Source of the DNA: Hyphodiscus hymeniophilus
Lineage: Eukaryota > Ascomycota > Leotiomycetes > Helotiales > Hyphodiscaceae
NCBI GenBank assembly: GCA_016508695.1
Contig: VNKQ01000015.1
Coordinates: forward strand, 1,054,001-1,118,000
Length of the DNA: 64,000 nucleotides
Direction of reading: 5' to 3'
The notes under the pieces were generated by a model, which saw only the letters and a list, made by a program, of their open reading frames with translations, made no database searches and had not been told where the DNA came from. Numbering within the stretch: position 1 is the first letter of the stretch; the number at the start of each line of letters is the position of its first letter. Below are positions 34,805 to 48,900 of this stretch, piece after piece. The position numbers and the translations under genes are program-made.

Positions 34805-37800
34805 TGTCGCAAAATACTATCGACCTTGTCGTGCAGCGATTAAGTTCTGCCGATTCTGGTATGCTTGGCCCAGGGCTCGCGCTCCGAAATGCATAGAGAA
34901 ATGCCTAATCTTTCTTCCAGATGTCAAGGTCAGAGTTGAAGCAGCTACTCAGCTGCGCGACAACCTCGAACACTACATAACAGGTGCTATCTATCCGGCT
35001 TTCTTGAAGAGACTTGTCCCAATCTTCATCAACTGCCTCAAAGGCCCGCCAGTTTTCATTAGCACATCTCCAGAGCAGGCAAGAACACCATGCCTCCACT
35101 ATGCTACTTGTCTAATACATTGAACAGAAGCTGCGAAATTGTGTTCTCGAGATTCTTCATCGTCTTCCCACCAATCCTCCCGAGCCTTTCGAACCATATG
35201 CAGAAGAGGTAGTTGATCTGCTAATCAATCTGGTACGGATAGACAACGAAGAGAATGCGTCACTATGTGTCAAGACAATCATGGACATCATGCGCCATCA
35301 GACGAAGGTTCTTGGAGACAAGGTCCAACCATTCTTAAGCCTTATCCAGGACCTGTTCGACCAAATGGAGTCTGTGGTGAGAGATCAGTTGGACAACCCG
35401 GTATCTGGAACATCTGCCTCGACGCCAGGGAGTTCGCAGACATATCATAACTCCCCTCGGCCGGGTTCACCAGTCGCGTCTGTAACCGAACTTGGTTCGG
35501 ATCCACAGCAGCAGACCAGACCCCTTCTCAAAGGGATGGCCTCTTTCAAAGTTCTCGCAGAATGCCCCATCATTGTGGTATCGATATTCCAGGTCTACCG
35601 ATCGTCCGTCTCGGCAAATGTCAAGCTATTTGTGCCTCTCATAAAGAGCGTACTTCTACTCCAAGCGAAGCCCCAGGAACAAGCGCATGCGGACGCAGCA
35701 GCCAAAGGGACTATCTTCACAGGAGTTAGTCCAAACATACGCAACAGGGCAGCATTTGGGGAATTCATCACGGCCCAGGTCAAGACAATGAGCTTCCTTG
35801 CATATCTGCTTCGAGTCTATGCCCAACAACTCACTGATTTCCTACCAACTCTGCCAGACATTGTGGTTCGATTGCTGAAGGATTGTCCGCGAGAGAAATC
35901 GGGAGCTCGAAAAGAATTGTTAGTTGCCATCAGGCATATCATTAACTTCAATTTTCGAAAGATATTCCTCAAGAAGATTGACGAGCTTCTTGACGAGAGA
36001 ACCCTAATTGGCGATGGGTTGACAGTTCATGAGACGATGCGACCTTTGGCATACAGCATGTTGGCTGATCTTATTCACCACGTTCGCGATGCTCTTGAAC
36101 CTCCACAAATCCGAAAGACAGTGGAAGTTTACACAAAGAACTTGCAGGACAGCTTCCCGGGTACCAGCTTTCAAACCATGAGCGCCAAGCTTCTGCTCAA
36201 TATGGCCGAATGCATTGCAAAGATGCCCAATAAAGTCGATGCTCGCCACTACCTCATCATGATTTTGAACGCGATTGGAGACAAATTTGCTGCTATGAAC
36301 CGACAATATCCTAATGCCGTCAAGCTGTCCAAACTCTACGCACAGCAGATACTTGATGCTTCACCCGACAATTACCTCGCGGATAAGGACAACCTTCCAG
36401 ACTGGGACGAGATAGATATTTTCACAGCTATGCCAATCAAGACTTCGAATCCAAGAGATCGCGGAGCTGATCCAGTGGCGGACAACAAGTTTCTTTTCAA
36501 GAATCTCATGAATGGACTCAAGAATACTTTTTACCAGCTGAAGGCATGCAATATTGGATCGCCCATCGAAGCCGCAAATGCTCCAGCTCACTGGCAAGAG
36601 GTCTCTTATGGTTTCACCGCCGAAGAAGTTCAAGTAATCATCAAACTTTTCCGTGAGGGAGCATACGTCTTTCGGTATTACGAGATTGAGAAGCCGGCAA
36701 CAGAGTCACAGTACACCAGTCCTGTTGAGTTCATGGCCAATCACTATATGATCTCCAGCAGTAAGGAAGAAAAGGACTTGCTCGAGACCTTTGCGACAGT
36801 CTTCCATTGTATCGATCCTGCCACATTTCATGAGGTCTTTCATGAGCAGATCCCGAAGCTTTACGACATGATCTTCGAACATACAGCCTTACTCCACGTT
36901 CCTCAATTCTTTCTTGCAAGTGAAGCAACATCCCCTAGCTTCGCCGGTATGCTGTTACGATTTCTTATGGATAGAATTGATCAAGTTGGTACAGCCGATG
37001 TAAAGAAGTCTTCGATTCTGCTTCGACTCTTTAAGTTAGCCTTCATGGCAGTGACTCTTTTCTCGTCACAAAACGAGCAAGTCCTGTTGCCGCATGTGCT
37101 TGACATCGTAACGAAGTCAATTGAATTGTCGACAACTGCCGAGGAGCCTATGAACTACTTCTTGCTTCTGCGGTCACTCTTCCGTAGCATCGGAGGTGGG
37201 AAATTTGAGCACCTCTACAAGCAAATTCTTCCACTGCTCGAGATGCTCCTGGAAGTCCTTAATAATCTGCTTATGGCCGCGCGGAAACCAGCAGATCGCG
37301 ATCTCTATGTAGAGTTATGTCTCACAGTGCCTGCTCGACTCAGTAACCTTCTTCCTCATCTCAGCTATCTAATGCGCCCCCTCGTTGTTGCTCTACGAGC
37401 CGGTTCCGATCTGGTCGGGCAAGGTCTGCGCACGCTGGAACTATGTGTCGATAACCTGACATCAGACTATCTGGATCCCATCATGGCTCCTGTCATTGAC
37501 GAATTAATGACTGCGCTATTCGATCACCTCCGTCCCACTCCGTACAGCCATTTCCACGCCCACACTACTATGCGAATATTGGGCAAATTGGGTGGTCGTA
37601 ATCGGAAGTTCATGACTGGCGCTCCTGCGCTCACGTTCCAGCAATTTTCAGATGATGTGACAAGCATCGATCTTAAACTCATCGGATCACGAAAGGATAG
37701 AGCCTTTCCTGTCGAGATTGGTATTGACCTTGCCATTGGAAAGCTGACGGAAATCCCCAAAGGAGTAGCAGCAAAAAAGTCTGACGGCTACTACAAAAAA

Positions 37801-40800
37801 CAAGCCCTGCACCTCATCAAGACGCAGTTGAAACTCCGCCTCGGCGCCGATAATCTGCCGGAGGATTTCGCTCGACTTGTTCGCCTTCAAGCTCAAGATC
37901 TACTTGCTAACAAATCTGATGCTGACTTCTCTGTCTTAGAGATTAATGATAAGGAACGGTCTGTCCTCAAGAAAGAAGGTCAAGATGATATGCTCAAGAA
38001 GCTCATCAAAGCTTGTATCTTCGCAGTATCGATGCCAGAGTTCTCTGTTGAGGCAACAACTCTTTTGACCGGTTTATGCAGACACACCACCATTCTCGAG
38101 GTTGGTAGAGCTTTGTTCGCGATGAAAAAAGGATCTCAGCCCTTCAATGTTCAAGCCGGTGAGGGTCCTCTTTTTATTGACAGCAGGGCTCTCGGGGACG
38201 CCATTCTCGAGTCTCTTTCCTCGGACATGCCCGCAGTACGCGAAGCTGCGGAAAGTGCCTTCAAAGAGATCTATGACACAGCAGCGACCATTTTCGGATC
38301 AGGGACGGAGATTTCCAAATTGTCGTTTTTCGGCCACCTTAGCAACACATTCTGCCACAGCTGTTATGAAGAGGAATGGTTCACAAAAGCTGGTGGTAGT
38401 TTAGGGATCAATCTCATGCTTACCAAGTTCGATTTGGGCGATGCTTGGGTTCAAGAAAGACAGACTGAACTTTTCAAGGCTTTGATGTATGTCATCAAGG
38501 ACATGCCTCAGGACTTACCTGCAAAGACTCGCCGTGGAGCTCAGGACACACTCGAAATTCTCCTCAATAGATGCTCGAAGACGTTTACCAAAGACGATAT
38601 TCAGCCCCCTCCACCAACACAGTCTGGCCATCCGTCTCACAGGCCCTCGAAACTTTTTCAACTGTGCGACATCTTGAATAAAGAGCTCTCTCACATGAAT
38701 TGTCATGTTCGAGAGACGTCCAAAAAGGCATTGGATATCATCTCTAAAGAGCTTGGGGTTGAGATCCATGAATTGCTGGAGCCTACAAAAGATCGTGCAT
38801 TGCAACCGGTTTACAACAAGCCTTTGAGAGCCTTACCATTTGGGGTCCAGATTGGCTTCATCGATGCAGTCACCTACTACATGGGCTTGAAGAACGATTT
38901 TCTTGCTTTTGACGACAATCTCAACCGCCTCCTCATGGAATCCTTGGCTTTGGCGGATGCACCAGATGACTCATTAGCGGGGAAGCCCGCTGAGCAGCGC
39001 ACACACGAATCAATTATCAGTCTTAGAGTAGCGTGTATCAAGATGTTGACGACGGCTATGGGATTTGACGATTTTCAAAAGGGCCCGGCGAATCCAACGC
39101 GGACAAAGATTGTCTCGGTCTTTTTCAAGTGTCTCTACTCGGAATCGAAGCTGACAATCCAAGCTGCGAATGATGCTTTGAAAGTGGTGCTCTCCCAACA
39201 GACGAAACTTCCAAAAGATCTTCTTCAAAATGGACTTCGACCTGTATTGGCCAATCTTCAAGATCCTAGACGCTTGAGCACTCATGGCCTCGATGGTCTT
39301 GCTCGTCTATTGCAACTCCTGACGACATACTTCAAGGTTGAGATTGGTTCCCGGCTATTGGACCATATCAAGGTTCTTGCTGAGGCTAACGTTCTGCAAC
39401 GAATATCCTTCACGCTTATTGAACAAAATGAACAGATGAAGATCATCGCTGCTGTTTTTAATATTTTTCATCTATTGCCCCCTGCCGCAGAACACTTCAA
39501 GGAACGACTTATCGAAACCGTTTTGGACCTCGAGGAAAAGCTTCGCAGGACCCGTTATAGCCCATTCCGCGCTCCACTATACAAATACTTGAATCGATAC
39601 CCGAAAGAAGTCTGGTTACTACTTGTGGGCAAAATCGAGGAGCAGAAGTACGGCCGCTTTCTTGCGCAAGTTCTGGAAGATCCCGATAGTGGACCTCTTC
39701 GTAAAGTCGTCGTTGAAAATGTTGAGATCCTCATCAAAAACTCTGGAGACATGGGTGCTGAAAAAGACGCTCGATATGCCGCTGTGATTAACTCTATCCA
39801 CATCATGCATTCGATCTGCAAGTTCAAGGGCAACAAAGAGTGGATGGATAAGAAGGAAAACATCACTTGGTTTAAGTTGGTTGGCAAGAACCTAGAAGCT
39901 CATCTACGCACAAACACACTCCCTCCGCATCTTCGACTAGCCGCCGAACAAGCCGGCGAACAATTGATGGTCATCTTCACGAGAGTACTGGAGTACCACC
40001 CCAAGGACTCGGACGCTCTCTTCAGTCTAATTGAATCAGTAAGTAGCGAAGACTTCCGACCAACTCAGCCACTCTTTACGTACATCTACAATGAGATCAT
40101 CTGCAACAATTCAATCGAATACTGGAAGACAATCGTCATGCGCAGTCTCGAAGTTTATGCAAGTAAAAGTGCATCCCAAAAGACGAAAACCTTCTTGCTG
40201 CAAAAGATTGTGAATCCCATTGTCGCTATGGATGTCATGCGAACTTCTAAGCAGGGAAGCCCTAGGACTCCTCGACTCATGGACAAGGCTGTCATTGAGT
40301 CCATTCATACTAAGATTTGGAAGGTTAGTCTCGGCGATCCAAATGATGACTTGACACAGCCCGGTATAGATCACACAAGAATGGAAGTGCTTCAGTTGAC
40401 CGCAATGCTGGTTAAATATCATCACTCCATTTTGCAGGATGCAAGGAAGGATATCATCAAGTTTGGCTGGACCTACATTCGTCTAGAGGATGTCATTAAC
40501 AAACACGCCGCTTACGTCGTCATTGGCTATTTCATTGCACATTACGAGACACCGGCAAAAATCGTCCAACAAGTTTATTTCTCGCTTCTCAAGACGAACC
40601 AGAACGAGGGTCGAGCTTTGGTGACAGAGGCCTTAGAACTCATCGCTCCAGTGCTTCCAAAGCGATGCAACGCCGCCCCTGGTGATCGAAATCCCGTCTG
40701 GGCTGCCGCTCCTCGTCGAATCCTTGCGGAAGAAGGCCAAAACGTCCAGCAGATGACTAGTATATTTCATTTCCTAGTGAAACACGCCGACTTGTTTTAC

Positions 40801-43800
40801 GAGTCTCGTGACAAGTTCATCCAGCTTATCATCAGCTCTCTTCGCAAGATCGCTTCGCCTCCGAACCCCTCGAACGAGAGTAAGAAGCTGGTCCTCCACT
40901 TGATGACATTAATCTGGCAATGGGAACAGAAACGCGTCGAAGGTAAAGATGCTTCTCCTGCGAGAGCGTATTCGGAGTCTCCAAATGCGAAGAAGCGGAA
41001 GCTAGAGAGCCTTGTTGGAGAGTCAGCTTCTTCGCCAACTCCATCAAAGGCTGGCTCCGCCTCTGCCGACAAGCCCGAGTACCAGATTCCAGCAGTCGCC
41101 CGCACTAAGATGATTCGATACCTCGTCGAATTTATCGCTTCACTTAACGAGCGCTATCCTCTCCCCTCAGCAAAGAGCAGAGACTCCTCTACATCGAATG
41201 TGCCAATGCAGCCAACTCCCTCAGTAGACATGGTCAAGAAAGCAATGGCCCTCCTTCATAACCTTCTCCAGCCCCAGTACTGGGGGGATCTTGACATTGA
41301 CTTGTTCACGAATGTCACTGAGACCGTACTAGCAGGAGATCGAACTGTAGCAGCTCTAGCGAGCGAGCATTCCGAGGAGAAGCCGGATGAGAAATTTATT
41401 ACCAACATGATTAACACCTTGCAATTCGTCCGCATCATTGTCAACATGAAGCCCGATGATTGGATCTTGAAGAACATGCCGGTACTTCAGAAGATACTCG
41501 AAAAATCACTCAAGTCCGACAATCCGGAACTACACGACTGTCTCCACGCTGCTGATGAACACAAAATTGACGATGGCCGGAAATTGAAGCCGCTATTGAA
41601 GCGCGTCTTGGATGCTGTGCCTGATGATGTTCCCATGGAAGATGCCGATGCTGAAGGCGAAGCTGAAGCATCCACTTCAGAGATTATCACTTTCCTCTCT
41701 GGAATCGCCACGGAGACTCTATCAGCCTCCAATTACGTCTCCGGCATCAACATATTGTGGACTCTGGCCCAACGTAAACCTTCTGAGATGGATCAACATA
41801 TCAATCAGGTTATGAAGGCCCTCCAAGGGAAGTTAGCTAGAGAGCATGTTGCCCACTACAATGCTGTCACTGGCCAGTCTGGCCTGCCAGTACCTGTACG
41901 CCCTGGTGAAGCCGAGCCTGCAAATATAATGAGTCCATACGAGTTGGAGATCCAGACAGGCTTGATGCTGAAGGCGATCGATGTCATCTCCATGCGCATG
42001 GATGTTCTCGGAGACAACCGGCGCCCTTTCTTGAGCGTGCTTGCGACACTGGTTGAGAAGTCTATGAGCAATTCGCTTTGCCTGAAGATTTTGGACATGG
42101 TAGAACATTGGGTTTTCAGATCCGAGGGTTCATGGCCCACGTTAAAGGAGAAGACTGCAGTTCTTCATAAGATGTTGACCTTCGAGAATCGGACTGATCA
42201 GACCTTGTTAACGAAATTCTTGAATCTTGTAATCCGAATATACGAGGACCAAAAGATTACTCGAACCGAATTGACAGTTCGAATGGAGCATGCCTTTTTG
42301 ATTGGTACCAGAGCACAGGATGTTGATATGCGCAATCGCTTCATGACGATCTTCGACAAGAGCCAGTCCAAGACTGCGAGTGCACGACTCAACTATGTCA
42401 TCGCTGTGCAAAACTGGGATACCCTAGCCGACTCGTACTGGTTGACGCAAGCTTCCCAACTGCTCTTTGGAGCTGTCGATATGAATGGTGCAATTCATCT
42501 TCATCATGAAGATATCCGGGTAATGCCCGCCACGGCAATATTTGATACGTATTCCAGAGATTCTCGGAGCCCTTCACTTCCTCAAGATATCAAGTATGAT
42601 AACTTGATGATCTCACATAGACGATTCGTGGGAGAGCTTGGTGATATCAAAGTCAAAGACCTGATCGAGCCACTCAGCCAGCTCCAGCACTTGGATCCAG
42701 ATACTGCCCATCAAATATGGGTGGCCTTGTTTCCGTTGTATTGGTCCGCTACGCCGAAGGATGAGCGAGATGAGCTGCAACGCGGAATGGTTGCCCTATT
42801 GACCAAGGACTACCATTCACGCCAAGTTGATAAGCGCCCCAACGTCATCCAGTCACTGCTGGAGGGCGCTGCGAAAGCCTGGCCAGAATGTAAGATTCCG
42901 CCTCATGTATTAAAATTTGAGGCGAAAACCTACGATGCCTGGTACACCGCGCTTGTGCAACTCGAGAACGCCGCCATCAAACCGCAGATCGATAGCTCTG
43001 TGGTCCGTGAAAGTAATCTTGACGCTCTCGTCGAGCTGTACGCTGGTCTACAAGAAGATGATCTCTTTTATGGAACATGGCGTCGTCGTTGCCAATATGT
43101 GGAGACAAATGCCGCTCTGTCATACGAGCAGAATGGTATGTGGGACAAGGCCCAACACATGTACGAACAAGCGCAGATCAAAGCACGAACTGGCGCCATT
43201 CCATTCTCACAAAGTGAATACATGCTTTGGGAAGACCACTGGGTTCTCTGTGCTCAGAAGCTTCAACAGTGGGAGATATTACAAGACTTCGCAAAACATG
43301 AGAACTTTCAAGATCTTCTCTTGGAATGCGCTTGGAAGCAAACAGAGATGTGGCAGACTGCCGACCACCGAGATGCATTGGACAATTTGATCAAGGGAGT
43401 GATGGACGCGCCTACCCCTCGAAGGACTTTCTTTCAAGCATTCATGTCGCTGCTTAAGTTACACAACAAGACTGAGTCGCCAGCGGAATTCAGCAAGGTA
43501 TGCGATGAAGCAATTCAACTCTCAATTCGCAAGTGGCACCAGCTTCCTAAACGTATCACTAACGCCCATATTCCGCTGCTGCAAAATTTTCAGCAACTCG
43601 TGGAACTTCATGATGCCAGCGTCATTTGCCAGAGCTTAGCACAGACCACACAAGCCAATCTTGACGTTAAGTCGGGAGAGTTGAAGCTCCTTCTTGGAAC
43701 TTGGCGCGATCGACTACCCAATGTATGGGATGACATCACCGCTTGGCAAGATCTGGTGACATGGAGACAGCACATATTCTCCCTCATCAACAATACATAC

Positions 43801-46532
43801 TTGCAGCTGCTTCCACCGCAAGGCCAAAACTCCAATGGTGCTTCATTTGCTTACCGAGGTTACCACGAGACTGCCTGGATCATCAACCGCTTTGCTCATG
43901 TCGCTCGCAAGCATCAACTGCCAGAAGTCTGCATCAGCCAACTCAGCCGTATCTATACGCTGCCGAATATCGAAATTCAAGAAGCTTTCCTAAAACTCCG
44001 TGAGCAAGCCAAATGCCACTATCAGAACTCCAACGAGCTGAGCAACGGATTGGACGTCATCAACAACACCAATCTGAATTATTTTGGTCCGAATCAGAAA
44101 GCTGAATTCTACACACTCAAGGGAATGTTCTTGGAAAAATTGGGCCAACGAGATGATGCCTCTGAGGCTTACGGCATGGCTCTGTTCTTCGATATCAAGC
44201 TTCCAAAGGCATGGGCAGAATGGGGTCACTACAACGATCGTTTCTTCAAGGAAAATCCCACAAACTACATTTATGCGAGGAACGCGCTTAGTTGCTACCT
44301 AGAGGCTGCTGGTCTTTTCAAGAATGCAAAGTCGCGAAAACTACTCACTCGAATTCTCTGGCTCCTGAGTCTCGACGATGCCGAGGGTAGCTTGAACTCC
44401 CAGTATGATGAGTTCCGAGGCGAAACACCCGTGTGGTATTGGATCACTTTCATTCCTCAATTGTTGACCGGCCTTGGCCATAAAGAGGCACCCAAAGCTT
44501 ATTACATTCTTTCCAAAATTGCGAAGTCCTATCCTCAGGCCTTGTACTTTCAACTGAGGACGAACCGCGAAGACATGCTCCAGATCAAAAAGACACAGGA
44601 GGCAAAGGACGAGAGAGAGCGCAGACTGAAAGCCGCTCGAGCGCAGTCCCAAGGCCAGAGCTCAACTTCCGGAACGCCAAAGCCTAATGGTTCGCCAACT
44701 CTCCAACGCCAAGGAACACCAGTAGCTACTCGTCCCGATAGCGCATCTGGTTCCAGACCTGGAACAGCAAATCCCGAAGCAAATTCCGCTGTCAAGTCGG
44801 AGCAAGCTGAGACAAATGGCGTGAAAAGTGAGTCTGTCGCAAATGGAACCAATGGGGCCAATGGCGAGGTTCAAATAGCAAAACCTGCAGAGAAGAAACC
44901 CCCGTGGGAGTACGCAGAGGAAATCTTGTCCGTTCTCAAGACTGCCTTCCCTCTGCTTGCTCTTTCAATGGAAAGTATGGTCGACCAAATCCAGAAGAAC
45001 TTCAAGTGTCCGCCAGATGAAGATGCCTACCGACTCATTACGGCGTTGCTCAATGATGCGCTCAACTATGTTGGTCGCATGCCCACCTCGTACGCTCAAG
45101 ATGTCAAATTACCATCTGCGACCGAGGCCAACATCACCAGGTTTGCCGAGACAATACTGCCTGCTCACATTCGAAAGTCTTTTGAAGATGACTTCGTTGT
45201 GAAGAAGCCTACGATGCACGAATACATACAAAAGCTTCGTAAGTGGCGTGACAAATTTGAGGAACGACTTGATCGTCGCCGACCATATGAATACCTAGAG
45301 AGATTTAGCAACCATCTCAGCGAATTTCGCTTCCAGAAGTTCGATGAAGTCGAGGTTCCAGGACAATACTTGCAGCACAAGGACAAGAATCAAGATTTCA
45401 TAAGAATCGAGCGCTTCTTGCCTAATGTTGATTTGGTTCGCTTGATCGGCGCGTGTCATCGCAGGCTTAAGATTCGTGGTCACGATGGTAGTGTCCACCC
45501 TTTCGCGATACAGCACCCTGCAGCTCGTCATTGCCGACGTGAAGAGCGCATCTTGCAGCTGTTCCGACATTTCAATGGCACTTTGAGTAAGCGGAAGGAG
45601 AGTAGACGTCGAAATCTCAATTTCCATCTGCCGTTGATGATACCTCTCGCGCCACATATTCGTATGGTGCAGGACGATCCTACTTACGTCTCCCTGCAAG
45701 GCGTTTATGAGGATCACTGTCGGAAGACTAGTATGTCGAAGGATGAGCCCATCTTGTTTACCATGGACAAGATGCGAGCCCTGGTAGAGAGCAAGGTAAA
45801 GCCTGAATTTAGGACCCCGTCAAGGTTTACACTAACAAGAAGCAGAAACCGGCAGAACAATCAGCTGCTGCAAGACTGGAGACCTACACCGCGATTCAAG
45901 AGAAATGGGTATCTCACGACTTGGTTCTGCAATACTTTACCAAGATCTACCCCTCATTCTCCGAGTTCTGGCTCTTCCGCCGACAGTTCTCATATCAATT
46001 TGCGTCGCTTACGTTCATGACATACATCCTGCACATGCACAACCGTTATCCACACAAGTTATCGATTGCCCGCGCCACTGGTAACGTTTGGGGCTCTGAG
46101 CTCATGTCTTGCATGGCAGCAGGGAAACCTTTACTCCACAACCCAGAGCCAGTGCCTTTCCGATTGACCCCCAACCTGCAAACACTCATGGGTCCTTTGG
46201 CAACAGAGGGAATTTTCTCATGTGCGATCATGGCAATTGCACGTTGTCTCGCAGAACCAGAATACGAATTGGAGCAACAGCTCAGTCTGTTTGTCCGCGA
46301 TGAAATGATCTTCTGGTACACAAGCTCTCATCGAACCGGACAAATGGGTGAGGGTCAATTGAGAGAGACCGTGCAGGCCAACAGCGATATAATCGTCAAG
46401 CGCACTTTAAGTCTTGCGCAGAGTCCTGCGGGCGCCTTGCCGGCTAATCAGACAGTTATTGATCTGATCGCCAGAGCGGTGAATCCGATGAATTTGGCAG
46501 CTACAGATGCGCTCTGGATGCCATATCTGTGA
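34805..46532 (+). CDS. TRA1: Tra1, SAGA/NuA4 scaffold and activator-binding pseudokinase
   Basis: Four exons: 34805-34859, 34921-35078, 35128-45795, 45846-46532; sum 11568 nt, 3855 aa, close to Tra1 proteins of other fungi. Intron 2 (35079-35127) is GC-AG; the last intron has a CTAAC branch site. N-terminus [38 protein letters not shown] starts a very long HEAT/TPR solenoid. The FAT region lies roughly at residues 2500-3200 (for example [21 protein letters not shown]). A Ser/Pro/Gly-rich disordered insert (about 3240-3330) precedes the PI3K-like domain ([34 protein letters not shown]). The kinase region lacks the usual DxxxxN and DFG motifs, as in Tra1/TRRAP. The FATC end reads [13 protein letters not shown]. 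Role: recruits SAGA and NuA4 to promoters through activators. Confidence 0.97.
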
Positions 46533-47620
46533 AATGGTAGTGGATAATGATAATATGGATTTGGAGATCTGAGAATAGGGGATTTAAAACGCAGGTTTAG
46601 CATTGCAAATGCAGAAAGTAAAAGGAAATTGATTTCGCTTTAGCAAGGCGTTGGGCTATTTCGGATGGATGGATGGATACCTGCGCTCGCGGGATCAGGA
46701 GTTAGCGGAGTGTCTTACTTTTTCTCGCTGTATATCTAGTATGATATCGCTATCGAATGTGTACTGATCGAAAGAAATAAGTACGAGTTTCAACGGTTTA
46801 TTCCAATGATGCGCGAAGAGAGCCAGGTGCAGAGAAGTGGAACGAGTCGAAGCCGAAACATCTCGACTGTGAGTGTTACTTCAAAATTAGAAGAGTTACG
46901 AAGGCGCCAAACCGGGCCCAGAATATAAAGTTATTTTTCGATGCATGTTCAGGCTAGGTCCACGTATGCTCAGGATATCTATTACATATTAGCCAACATT
47001 CAAGGGGGCTGTGGCAAGTAGAAGCGCTGTCATTGCCTATGACCTTGGCTTGCAGGTCGAATGTCAAGCATTTCTTCTGACCTACAATAGTGCGGAGTCC
47101 CGAAGGAATGTTCAGTCAGTCAACTTCGATGCGTGCCATTTTCCGGGGAAGACATTTCTGAAAATCCTGAGGACGAGCATCACCTTTCTACAAACAAGAT
47201 GAGGGGAACATGTAATTACTGTAATTCCTCACCATATGCAAAATCAGTATTTGCATCTTTGCAAGAAGGTAGTTCTTGTTGCTCATCAACTACCTTCTTG
47301 CCCGTCACGGAGGCTTATCTCCTCATCTTAAGTCCGGACCTCCGGTCAATAGCCTATAAGTAAACTCCAAACTAATTCCCGACTTCATCATTATCATATA
47401 GTCGGGGAGACCTTAACACCGAAAACGATTGCAAGTTGTCTTTAATTCCAATTGATGTATATATATGGCTCTCTCCAAAGTTATGGAGTTATTTTCAAAC
47501 AACAGAAACCATCATTTCCGTATCTAATACCAATTTATTCGTCTCTCCACAGTAACCCCCGATTCATTTGCTTTTAAGGCAACTTGCACACATTTCACTG
47601 AAAACTTGCTATCCATCAAC
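46533..47620. other. Intergenic region with a perfect hairpin
   Basis: About 1.1 kb between TRA1 and the interrupted epimerase gene. It contains a short GGAT repeat near 46662-46677 and the inverted repeat listed separately. No coding region is supported. Confidence 0.5.
47261..47301. repeat. Perfect 14-bp inverted repeat with 13-nt loop
   Basis: GCAAGAAGGTAGTT at 47261-47274 is matched exactly by AACTACCTTCTTGC at 47288-47301. The transcript would form a strong hairpin. It lies about 320 bases before the start of the epimerase gene; it is not followed by a T run and is not a known terminator in fungi. Confidence 0.8.
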
Positions 47621-48330
47621 ATGCCCAATATCCTCGTCTTAGGAGCCACAGGCTACATCGGCTCCGCCCTCTGCTCGGCCCTCACCCGGAGTGGCTCACA
47701 CACGGTCTACGGCATTGCACGCACTCCTTTATCAGCCCGTACTTTGTCCCGAGCTGAAGTAGTCCCCATTGTGGGTTCATTCTCCGAGAAGACTGGCTTC
47801 TTAGCCCTCATCAACTCCACTACCCCAATTGACATAGTCCTCAACTGCGCCGAAGCTCCTTCTGAAGTGCAGACCTTGCTCGACGACATCAAAGTCCTTG
47901 GGCAGCAACGGCTTGACAGTGCGAGAAAAGCAGGCGTAAGGACTCCGAAGCTAGGATACATTTACGTCAGTGGTAGCTGGGTGCATGGCTCGAGTGATGA
48001 GCCGACCAATGATCTTGCACCTGTAGCGGTGCCTTATGCGAGGGACCAGTCTGCGAAGCTGGTTGCATGGCGGGCGGTCCATGAACAGGCTGTCCTGGCC
48101 GCGAGTGATGTCCTAGGTGTGATGATTGTGCGACCAGCGCTGGTATATGGACGGGCGGGCAACATCTGGACGGGTTTGTTCGCTCCTATCTTAGCGGCCA
48201 GGAATGCAGGTGAGAAAGTTGTCGAGATCACTGCGGATTTGAAGAGTAGGCCAGGACTGGTTCATGTGGACGACGTTGCAAGTGGACTTCGGGCGGCAGT
48301 AGAGCAGTTGCCATCAGTGTGGCATTTGAT

Positions 48331-48427
48331 TTGATTTGATTTGATTATAAGCTTATAATCAAATCAAATCAACGTACCAAAATCTATAATCAAATCAAAT
48401 CAATTATAATTGATTTGATTTGATTAT
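48331..48427. repeat. Two long perfect palindromes in the hAT left end
   Basis: The first palindrome, 48331-48372, has arms TTGATTTGATTTGATTATAA centred on AAGCTT. The second, about 48384-48427, has arms of the same ATAATCAAATCAAATCAA unit centred on ATTATAAT. Both are built of the subterminal unit that recurs near 52072-52150. Confidence 0.85.
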
Positions 48428-48900
48428 ATAATTGATTATTTTACATAAGATAATCACGTGATTTGCGCTAAGCTATATTTGGCTTAGATTACTCGCTTAC
48501 AAACCTTAATTTAATGCCCTAGCTTTATAAACTAATAGATAAGCTTAGAGATAAGGCTAGTAACTACGTACCTTAAAGAACCGCAACCTAACAAATATAA
48601 TCGCCACTTGATAAATATATAATATTTAATTAATAATTTAATATTAATTAATAATATTAGATTTCTAAGACTTAGAAATATATTATTAATAATTATAAAT
48701 GATTTATAAGTATATTTGAAATCAAAATAATTATTCAAGTTAGAAGCCTTTAGAATAATTAAATTTAATATATAACTTCTTGATTTTCCTTTGAAAAATA
48801 AAATATCAAAATATCTTAAAGTATTTTACTTAACTCTTTATTATTATACTTGATTATTATTTAACCCTATTTATATATTTTATATATAAAGCTATTAATT

